NCBI GenBank assembly: GCA_005786775.1
Contig: SYDD01000204.1
Span: 1 to 9,263 of the forward strand
Length of the DNA stretch: 9,263 nt
Direction of reading: 5' to 3'
DNA from: Opitutaceae bacterium
GTDB lineage: Bacteria; Verrucomicrobiota; Verrucomicrobiia; Opitutales; Opitutaceae
Position numbers and translations under genes: made by a program. Shown piece after piece: positions 1 to 5,745 of this stretch. Positions within the stretch are counted from its first letter, which is position 1, and each line of letters opens with the position of its first letter. The notes under the pieces were generated by a model. It saw only the letters and a program-made list of their open reading frames with translations, had not been told where the DNA came from and searched no databases.

Positions 1-207
1 GAAGCCGCCCGGGCCCGCGCCCTGCTCGTGTCGGTCGCGGCGCGCGTGGCACCGGAGGTGACGGAGCCGGGCGCGGCCCTCGCGCTCCTCGCCCGCCGGG
101 GCGTCCGGCTCGGGACCGACTGGGCGGCGCTGGCGGAGCCCGCCGCGGAGGCCGACGGCGCGGCGGTCGCGGAGCTGGTCGTGGCGCTCGCCGCGCTTGC
201 GCCCTGA
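1..207 (+). CDS. C-terminal end of an unrecognised protein (5' partial)
   Basis: An open frame runs from the first base of the window to a TGA at 205-207 and gives 68 residues. Third codon positions are almost all G or C, while second positions are clearly less GC-rich, which is the pattern of real coding DNA in this genome. The residues are rich in Ala, Leu and Val and look mostly helical; the last stretch, containing TDWAALAEP and then VAELVVALAAL, reads as an amphipathic helix. I see no motif that identifies a family, and the start lies outside the window. The stop is 32 nt before the LamG gene on the same strand, so the two could be co-transcribed, although a weak promoter-like element overlaps this stop. 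That it is coding is fairly likely; its function is unknown. Confidence 0.6.
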   Translation, partial: EAARARALLVSVAARVAPEVTEPGAALALLARRGVRLGTDWAALAEPAAEADGAAVAELVVALAALAP

Positions 208-226
208 ACAGCCGCGCCTCTAACCG
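197..226 (+). promoter_or_regulatory. Weak promoter-like element upstream of the LamG gene
   Basis: TTGCGC (197-202), an 18-nt spacer and TAACCG (221-226) resemble a poor -35/-10 pair. The second box ends 13 nt before the ATG at 240. The same arrangement and spacing occur before the isomerase gene at 1547-1576, which is the main reason to list it. GGAAG at 226-230, 9 nt before the ATG, could instead act as a weak ribosome binding site. The match to a sigma-70 consensus is poor, so this is tentative. Confidence 0.25.
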
Positions 227-239
227 GAAGCCATCCCCA

Positions 240-1511
240 ATGCCCATCCCGGCCGCGCTCCCCGCCGCACTGCGGCGCCTCTGCCTCGCCTGCGTGCTCG
301 CCGGCCCTGCCGCCGCGGATCCCTACCAGGAGAAAATCGCCCGGGTGACGGGGATCCCGGGACTCGTGGCCTTCTGGGATTTCACGCGGCGCGAGGCGCC
401 GGGGGGGCGCTTCACGGCGCACGTGCCGCGGGGGGCGCCGACCGACTACCCGCTCGACGCCGGGAACTACGTGCGCGACTTCTGGCAAGCGGGTCCCGCC
501 GCGACCTACCGGGACTTCCCGCTGCTCGGTTCCGGCCCCTTCGGCGAGGCGATCCGGATCCGCGCGGAGACGGACCCGGACTTCCGCCCGCTGCTGCTGG
601 TTCCCCGCTCCCGGCTGCACGACACCCCGTTGGACATCAAGGGGCCGGGTCGGGCCGTCACGGTGGTCGTCTGGGCCATCCGTGAGAGCGGCAACCACGC
701 GCTCGCGGGCATCTGGCACGAGGGCACCGATCTCCGGCAGGCGTCGACCGAGACCATCGCGCGCGTCGAGCGCGGGCAGCGCCAGTACGCCCTGTTCGCG
801 GGCCTCAACCACGAGGGGGCGGCCTGCGGCCACGTCTCGGAGAACGGCGCCAGCTCCTTCCTGAACCGGTACGCGCTCCACAAGAGCAACTCCCCCGCCC
901 AATCGCCGCGGGTGCCCCACGACGCCCCCGCCGACGTACTGGCGCGGTCGTGGCGCACGTTCGCGATGACCTTCAACAGCCGCACGCGGGAGCTCACCGG
1001 CTGGCTCGATGGCCGCGATGGCGACCGCTGGCTGGAAAACCCGCACCGCGACCGGCTGATTTCCTCCGCCGCCAATGCCTGGCGGCAGGGCCGCCTCGCC
1101 CGGATTCCCGGCCTCCAGGAAGGCGAGGATCCCGCCTTTCCCGCGGACCAACATTACAACCCGCCGGAGGACGAACCGCTCCGCGTCACCCCGCTGGCCG
1201 AGGAGGGCGGGCGCCAGGTCGAGCTCCGGGAGTACCGGTACACGCGGGTGCGGGTCACCTTGGAAGGCGGGCGGGAGACCGGCCGCGAGCTGGTCGCGCT
1301 GCGGCTCAACCCGTGGTGGTACCCGCACGGCATCTACGCGCCGCCGGCGGACGGAACCGGCGGCCCCTTCACCATCGGGCGCGTCATCCACAGCAGCCGC
1401 AGCGTGGGCTTCACCGGCTGGATCGGCGGCGTCGCCGTGTTCGACCGCGCGCTCGCGGCCGGGGAGCTGGCGGACCTGCACGCCCTCGCCGAACCCCTGC
1501 CCCGGCCCTGA
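240..1511 (+). CDS. Exported LamG-like jellyroll (concanavalin A-like lectin/glucanase fold) protein
   Basis: This 423-residue protein probably binds glycans or another surface ligand outside the cytoplasm; nothing in it identifies catalysis. Residues 1-26 form a Sec signal peptide (LRRLCLACVLAGPAAA) with likely cleavage before DPYQ; the Cys residues do not form a good lipobox. The mature protein opens with GLVAFWDF (41-48), the usual first strand of LamG/pentraxin-like domains. It continues with a VTVVVWAIRES strand (about 140-150), AGIWHEG (156-162), QYALFAGLN followed by CGHVSENG (182-203), and FAMTFNSRTRELTGWLDGR (241-259), the typical 'handling-cost, ligand display' strand pair. It ends with FTIGRV...GFTGWIGGVAVFDRAL (about 377-405), the classic LamG closing strands. 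From memory, planctomycete and verrucomicrobial LamG proteins share the CGHVS segment; I could not check this. The gene follows the partial gene by 32 nt and precedes the isomerase by 72 nt. Two long G tracts (401-407, 430-435) lie early in the gene. The fold is fairly secure; the ligand is unknown. Confidence 0.85.
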   Translation: MPIPAALPAALRRLCLACVLAGPAAADPYQEKIARVTGIPGLVAFWDFTRREAPGGRFTAHVPRGAPTDYPLDAGNYVRDFWQAGPAATYRDFPLLGSGPFGEAIRIRAETDPDFRPLLLVPRSRLHDTPLDIKGPGRAVTVVVWAIRESGNHALAGIWHEGTDLRQASTETIARVERGQRQYALFAGLNHEGAACGHVSENGASSFLNRYALHKSNSPAQSPRVPHDAPADVLARSWRTFAMTFNSRTRELTGWLDGRDGDRWLENPHRDRLISSAANAWRQGRLARIPGLQEGEDPAFPADQHYNPPEDEPLRVTPLAEEGGRQVELREYRYTRVRVTLEGGRETGRELVALRLNPWWYPHGIYAPPADGTGGPFTIGRVIHSSRSVGFTGWIGGVAVFDRALAAGELADLHALAEPLPRP

Positions 1512-1546
1512 GACCCGCGGGACGCTCCGGCGCGGGGCTGAAAAGG

Positions 1547-1576
1547 TGGACGCGCGCGCGACGGCCCGCCTAACCT
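1547..1576 (+). promoter_or_regulatory. Weak promoter-like element upstream of the exported isomerase gene
   Basis: TGGACG (1547-1552), an 18-nt spacer and TAACCT (1571-1576) lie in the 72-nt gap. The second box ends only 7 nt before the ATG at 1584. If it is a true -10 box, transcription would start at or next to the ATG and the message would be leaderless, which fits the lack of a Shine-Dalgarno sequence. It resembles the element before the LamG gene (197-226). The match to consensus is partial. Confidence 0.3.
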
Positions 1577-1583
1577 TTCCGGG

Positions 1584-2477
1584 ATGCCCCCCGCCCCCCG
1601 CTCCCGCCGCGCGTTCCTCGGCCAGGCCCTCGCCGCCGCCGGCGCCACCGCCGTTTTCCGCCCCACGCTGCCCGCGGCGACCGCTCCCACTTGGACCATC
1701 GGCTGCCTGAACCGGCCGTGGACCAAGTGGAGCTGCGACGCGATGCTCGACGGCGTGCGCGCCGCGGGATTCACCGAACTCGGGCTGCAGACCCCGACCA
1801 AGGAGGATCCATTCGTCGCCGCCACGTCGGCCGACTACCTGGCCGACCTGGGGCGCAAGATCAGCGCGCGGGGCCTGCGGGCCGTGATGGGGCGCCTGCG
1901 CACCCGGGACGACGGTCCGTTCGACGAGGCCGCGCGCGCGGAAATCCGCCGCCAGCTCGCGAACGCGCGCACGCTGGGACTCGGCACCCTCATCAACACC
2001 GGCGTCGGCAAACCCGCTCAATACGAGACGTGGTACCGGGCGATGGCGTACGCCGCCGCCCAAGGGGCTGAGCTCGGCGTGCGGATCGTGACGAAGCCAC
2101 ACGGCGGGGTGACCGCCGCCGCGACCGACCTGCTGCGCTGCGTGGAGCGCGTGAACCACCCGAACTTCGGGATCTGGTACGACCCGGGCAACATCATCCA
2201 CTACACCGGCCTCGACCCGGTCGCGGAGCTCGAGCCCCTGCTGCCGCACGTCCTCGCGTTCACCGCGAAGGACTGCGCGGCGAAGGGCGGCGAGGTGATG
2301 ATCCAGCTGGGCGCGGGCGCGGTGGACTTCGCGGCGCTGTTCCGCCGGCTCCGCCGCGCGGGCTTCCAAGGTCCGGTGATGCTCGAGGGCGGGGCGGTCG
2401 GCGAAAGCGCCGAGGCCACCACTCGGAACGCGCGGGCCAACCGGGAGTTCCTCGCGCGCGCCCTCGCGCCGGCCTGA
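1584..2477 (+). CDS. Tat-exported sugar phosphate isomerase/epimerase-like TIM barrel protein
   Basis: This 297-residue protein belongs to the xylose isomerase-like/AP-endonuclease-2 TIM barrel superfamily, whose members isomerise or epimerise sugars and polyols using a divalent metal. The N-terminus has a twin-arginine signal, SRRAFLG (7-13, RR at 8-9), then an Ala-rich segment ending near LPAATA (about 29-34), so the folded, metal-loaded enzyme is probably exported to the periplasm. The barrel starts at TWTIGCLNRPW (36-46). Likely metal or substrate ligands are E65 in FTELGLQT, H173 in VTKPHGG, D200 and H206 in WYDPGNIIHY, K229-D230 in TAKDC, and E268 in PVMLEGG near the end; GAGAVDF (243-249) is a usual late-barrel motif. 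The KPHGG and WYDPGNI pair recalls a common PVC-phylum branch of the superfamily (from memory). The length is normal and no key residue looks lost. The ATG at 1584 is chosen because the Tat motif starts directly behind it. The true substrate and whether it is phosphorylated are unknown; the family name is generic. Confidence 0.88.
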   Translation: MPPAPRSRRAFLGQALAAAGATAVFRPTLPAATAPTWTIGCLNRPWTKWSCDAMLDGVRAAGFTELGLQTPTKEDPFVAATSADYLADLGRKISARGLRAVMGRLRTRDDGPFDEAARAEIRRQLANARTLGLGTLINTGVGKPAQYETWYRAMAYAAAQGAELGVRIVTKPHGGVTAAATDLLRCVERVNHPNFGIWYDPGNIIHYTGLDPVAELEPLLPHVLAFTAKDCAAKGGEVMIQLGAGAVDFAALFRRLRRAGFQGPVMLEGGAVGESAEATTRNARANREFLARALAPA

Positions 2478-2597
2478 ACCCGGCGGATCCACTTGGCGGC
2501 CTAGCGCCGCTTCGGGCTTCCTTCCCGGCCGCCACTTGTTTGGCTCCCCGGCCAGCCCGCGGCGCGTCGGCCGCGCGGCGCCCCACCCCACCCTGCG
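2478..2597. other. 120-nt intergenic region before the first TonB receptor
   Basis: The longest non-coding gap in the window. It holds a small perfect hairpin, GCGGC (2496-2500), loop CTAGC, GCCGC (2506-2510), with no T-run after it, so it is not a convincing terminator. The 7-mer CCACTTG occurs twice as a direct repeat (2489-2495 and 2532-2538), 43 nt apart. TTGGCG (2493-2498) or TTGTTT (2536-2541) could be -35-like, but no credible -10 box follows either at normal spacing. The last 20 bases before the ATG are C-rich and lack a Shine-Dalgarno sequence. The gap probably contains the receptor's promoter, but I cannot place it. Confidence 0.4.
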
Positions 2598-5500
2598 ATG
2601 AACCCCCGCCCGCTCCCGCGCACCCTCCGCGCCCTCCTGCCCCTCGCCGCGCTGCTCGCCCCGGCTCTCCGCGCTCAGGTCGCCCCCGCACCGGCTCCGG
2701 CCCCGGCCACCCGGCCCGCCGGCGGCCTCGTCGCGCTGAATCCCTTCGAGGTGAAGGCCGAGGCGGACAACAGCTACGGGGCGCTCAACTCGAACTCGCT
2801 CACGCAGTTCAACACCGCCCTCGACCGTACGCCCGTCTCGGCCGACATCTTCACCGCGGAGTTCATGCGCGATATTGCCGTCACCTCCGTCGAGGAGATG
2901 CTCAACGGCTACGGCGCCGGGGCGGGCACCGTGATGTCCAACCCCGACAGCGACGCGCTCTCGCAGCAGCCCGGGGACCGGGTGGGCAACCAGACGATCG
3001 GCATCCGCGGCACCGGCGGCGGCGCGATCCGGCGAGACGGTTTCGCCGCCACGGGCGCGGCCAACAACTTTGGCTCCACCGCCGTCGGCATCACCAGCAC
3101 GTTCGACGTGGAGCGCGCCGACGTCGTGCGCGGGCCCCAGGGCCTCCTCTACGGAGCGGGCGGGGCCGGCGGCACGGTCAACACCGTCTCCAAGCGCGCC
3201 CAGTTCAACCGGCACGCCACCTCGTTCTCCTGGCGCCTCGACCAGCACGGCTCCCGGCAGGGGCAGCTCGACCACAATCTCGGCCGCGACTGGATCGCCT
3301 TCCGCCTCGCCCTGCTGGACGACACCCAGCGCTACCGCCGGCTCTTCATCGGCTACGAGACGCGGGGCTTCTACGGGCAGGTCGCGCTCAAGCTCGACGC
3401 GCTCCGCACCGTCGTCCGCGCGCAGGCCCAGCAGACCGTCAACCAGCGCATCCTCAACACCAACCAGGAGAACATCGCGTTCACCAACGCCGCCACCGAC
3501 CCGCGCCACAACTTCGGCCTCGGGTATATGCTGCGCAACGGGCTCGCCGGGGCGATCAACCCCGCCACCGGCCAGCCCTGGCCCCGCGGCGCGATCGCCA
3601 ACGGCCGGCTCACCTGGGACAACCTCAACGCTTGGGCCGGCTGGACCGCCTCGGAGTACGTCACCAACAAGACCTACGCCGTCCTCACCGAGACGGTCTG
3701 GACGCGCTGGCTCTCCACCCAATTCAACGTCCTCTACAACGACTACCAGTCCGACCGCGCCAACGGCGGCATCGCCAACCTCAGCGCCCCGCTGCTGAAC
3801 GGCAACCCGCTCAACGAGTGGGCCAACGGCGCCACCCTCGCCGACGCCGAGCAGCCCACGCGGCGCTGGGCCGCCCGCGGCGCCGCGATGATCACCCGCG
3901 ACCTCCTCGGCGGCCGCGCGGCGACGCAGACGCTCCTCGGCTACGACATCGAGTGGGCCGACTCCGGGCCGACGGACTTCGGTTATTACCTCGCCGACGC
4001 GAACTTCAATGTCGTCCAGGACCCGCGCCTCCCGACCAACCTCGGCCGCACCCCGATGCCGCGCCTGTGGTGGTCCGTCGCGGACGGCCCGCAGAAGAAG
4101 CCGCTCCCCCGCGGCGGCTGGCTCACGCCGCGGCTGACCTGGGGCGGCGCGAATTACGTGCGGATGCCCAACAACCCCCGCGACCCCGCGTGGGTGCGGC
4201 CCAACAACCCGCTGGGCCTCGCCAGCCTCGCCGGGTTGCCGGGCGTCAGCGGCCAGAACAACGACGGCCACCACTGGGAGAATCGCACGGCCGGGTTCTA
4301 CGCCTCCAACTACACGAGCTGGTGGGGCGACCGCTTCGCCACGCTGGTCGGGGTGCGGTCCAACGAGAACTTCAAGCGCACGCCCAACATCACCGCCAAC
4401 GTCGCCGAGCCGTGGGCCGAGTCCTCCGCGGGCAACCGCAGCTACAACCTCGGCCTGAACGCGCGCCTCACCGAGGCGCTCCGGCCGTACTACAGCTTCT
4501 CCAGCACCTACAACATCCCGCTGGTCAACGCCAACGACCCGCTCGGCAACGCGCCCCGCACCTCGAGCGGTACCGGCCACGAGGCCGGCCTCAAGTTCAC
4601 GACGCGGGACCAGCGTTTCTCCGGCTCGCTGCAGGCCTTCCGCACCAATTCCAAGGACGAGATGATCAACGCCGGCGGCGGCGTGCGCGACCTGATCAAC
4701 CCCACCGGCCTCAACGGCGCCCACAACGGCCCGGCCGGCGCCAAGAACCAGTGGACGAACCTCGACCGCACCACCCGCGGCCTCGAGCTCATCCTGACCG
4801 CCAGCCCGACGCCGAACTGGCGCCTGCGCCTCGCCGCCACCACCGCGGACGGCCGCAACCTCTCCGACAAGAAGTACCCGCTGCTCTGGAACGACGACTT
4901 CCACCTCCGCAACGGCGTGGTGACCTACCAGAACGGCACGCCGTTCACGGTGCCGGTCACCCCGGCGGTGATCGCCGCCAACATCGCCACGCTCAACCGG
5001 CAGGTCGACCCCGCCACGCTCCAGAACCAGGGCGAGTGGCAGCCGCTCACGCTCGCGATGATGAACGACCGCAACGGCCCCTACTGGGCCCAGCCCGCCG
5101 ACGACAACGGCCGGCTCCAGGCGAGCAACGTGCGGCGGGTGCTGCAGTACTTCGTCGGCGCCAACGGCACCGCCCTGACCGGCGTTACCGGCCTGCCGGT
5201 CGCGCGCATCCCCTACGCGTGGTCTGACCCGTTCGGGGCCAAGGGCGAGACGGTGGTCGCGCGGAAGGGCGAGTACACCGTCGGCTACGCCCAGTACCGC
5301 CTCGTGCTGACCAACAATTACACCTTCACGGGCGAACACCTCCTGCGCGGCTTCAGCGTCGGCGGCACGGTCGCGCTGGGGCTCCGGAACCGCACGTTCT
5401 ACTACAACACCCCGGGCGGCGGGCGGGAGCTCTTCGCCTCGCCCGACACCTGGCAGGTGAACCTCGTGACCTCGTACCGCCGCCAGGTGGGCAAACGCTT

Positions 5501-5660
5501 CCTCTGGACCAGCCAGGTCAACGTGGAGAACGCGTTCAACCACTACGTCCTCGGCACGCTGCCCAACAACGGCAGCGGCTTCACCGTGCCCGCCAACCTC
5601 GCCGTCACGTTCTACGGCCAGCCCCGCCTCTACGTCTGGACGAACACGATCGCGTTCTGA
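2598..5660 (+). CDS. TonB-dependent outer-membrane receptor (complete, no carboxypeptidase-like domain)
   Basis: A 1020-residue beta-barrel receptor that would import a scarce or large ligand across the outer membrane using energy from TonB/ExbB/ExbD. A signal peptide (LLPLAALLAPALRAQ, about 13-27) is followed by a Pro/Ala linker (28-42) and LVALNPFEV (44-52), the conserved segment that sits at the TonB-box position in Opitutaceae receptors. The plug follows: LDRTPVSADIFTAEFMRDI (75-93), VEEML, then IGIRGTG (134-140), RRDGF (145-149) and DVERADVVRGPQGLLYGAG (170-188) ending in GGTVNTVSK. The remainder is a barrel with alternating aromatic strands and long Asn/Gly-rich loops, closing with NVENAFN (975-981) and a C-terminal Phe, the signal for BAM-dependent insertion. 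The ATG at 2598 gives a clean signal peptide. No SusD-like partner is adjacent, so this is not a classical Bacteroidetes SusC pair. The ligand is unknown: the position next to sugar-type proteins suggests a carbohydrate or related compound, but a siderophore cannot be excluded. Confidence 0.93.
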   Translation: MNPRPLPRTLRALLPLAALLAPALRAQVAPAPAPAPATRPAGGLVALNPFEVKAEADNSYGALNSNSLTQFNTALDRTPVSADIFTAEFMRDIAVTSVEEMLNGYGAGAGTVMSNPDSDALSQQPGDRVGNQTIGIRGTGGGAIRRDGFAATGAANNFGSTAVGITSTFDVERADVVRGPQGLLYGAGGAGGTVNTVSKRAQFNRHATSFSWRLDQHGSRQGQLDHNLGRDWIAFRLALLDDTQRYRRLFIGYETRGFYGQVALKLDALRTVVRAQAQQTVNQRILNTNQENIAFTNAATDPRHNFGLGYMLRNGLAGAINPATGQPWPRGAIANGRLTWDNLNAWAGWTASEYVTNKTYAVLTETVWTRWLSTQFNVLYNDYQSDRANGGIANLSAPLLNGNPLNEWANGATLADAEQPTRRWAARGAAMITRDLLGGRAATQTLLGYDIEWADSGPTDFGYYLADANFNVVQDPRLPTNLGRTPMPRLWWSVADGPQKKPLPRGGWLTPRLTWGGANYVRMPNNPRDPAWVRPNNPLGLASLAGLPGVSGQNNDGHHWENRTAGFYASNYTSWWGDRFATLVGVRSNENFKRTPNITANVAEPWAESSAGNRSYNLGLNARLTEALRPYYSFSSTYNIPLVNANDPLGNAPRTSSGTGHEAGLKFTTRDQRFSGSLQAFRTNSKDEMINAGGGVRDLINPTGLNGAHNGPAGAKNQWTNLDRTTRGLELILTASPTPNWRLRLAATTADGRNLSDKKYPLLWNDDFHLRNGVVTYQNGTPFTVPVTPAVIAANIATLNRQVDPATLQNQGEWQPLTLAMMNDRNGPYWAQPADDNGRLQASNVRRVLQYFVGANGTALTGVTGLPVARIPYAWSDPFGAKGETVVARKGEYTVGYAQYRLVLTNNYTFTGEHLLRGFSVGGTVALGLRNRTFYYNTPGGGRELFASPDTWQVNLVTSYRRQVGKRFLWTSQVNVENAFNHYVLGTLPNNGSGFTVPANLAVTFYGQPRLYVWTNTIAF

Positions 5661-5676
5661 GTCCCGCGCGGCGGGG

Positions 5677-5692
5677 CGGCGCGGCGGCGCCG
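5677..5692 (+). other. Short GC hairpin after the first receptor
   Basis: CGGCGC (5677-5682), loop GGCG, GCGCCG (5687-5692) form a perfect 6-bp stem 16 nt after the receptor stop. It is followed by GAAACCATTGCC and not by a T-run, so it does not meet the usual rule for an intrinsic terminator. In DNA this GC-rich such stems arise by chance. Confidence 0.2.
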
Positions 5693-5699
5693 GAAACCA

Positions 5700-5727
5700 T
5701 TGCCACGGCCGGGCGGCGGCGTTCCAT
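5700..5727 (+). promoter_or_regulatory. Possible -35-like box upstream of the carbon-nitrogen hydrolase gene
   Basis: TTGCCA (5700-5705) sits in the least GC-rich patch of the 85-nt gap (AAACCATTGCCA). With a 16-nt spacer, TTCCAT (5722-5727) is the only T/A-containing hexamer near a -10 position, and it is a poor match. If real, it would drive the hydrolase and the following receptor together. Very tentative. Confidence 0.15.
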
Positions 5728-5745
5728 CGACGCCACCCCTCCCCG

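Noticed and set aside
1514..1538. CCCGCGGG palindrome and a small GCTCC/GGGGC stem as a terminator after the LamG gene
   Set aside because: The stem is only 5 bp with a wobble pair and is followed by TGAAAAGG, not a T-run; chance pairing is common at this base composition.
1075..1710. 211-codon + frame bridging the LamG and isomerase genes
   Set aside because: Arg/Ser/Pro-rich shadow of two genes in a different frame; both real genes keep coherent domains through the region.
506..1825. Minus-strand open frames at 506-1075 and 1334-1825
   Set aside because: Both are antisense to the LamG and isomerase genes, have Ser/Arg/Ala/Pro-rich translations and no start-site or domain support.
2540..5227. 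895-codon open frame on the + strand
   Set aside because: It lies in another frame of the first TonB receptor and reads as Arg/Pro/His/Gln-rich sequence without hydrophobic cores; it stays open only because stop codons are rare at this GC content.
2598..5660. SusC/SusD-type polysaccharide utilisation locus
   Set aside because: No SusD-like lipoprotein, glycoside hydrolase or hybrid sensor is present in the window, and the first receptor lacks the N-terminal extra domain usual in SusC proteins.
5668..5690. G-quadruplex in the GG-rich stretch after the first receptor
   Set aside because: Most tracts are only two G long with C between them, so at best a weak two-layer structure; hairpin pairing with the local C bases is as likely.
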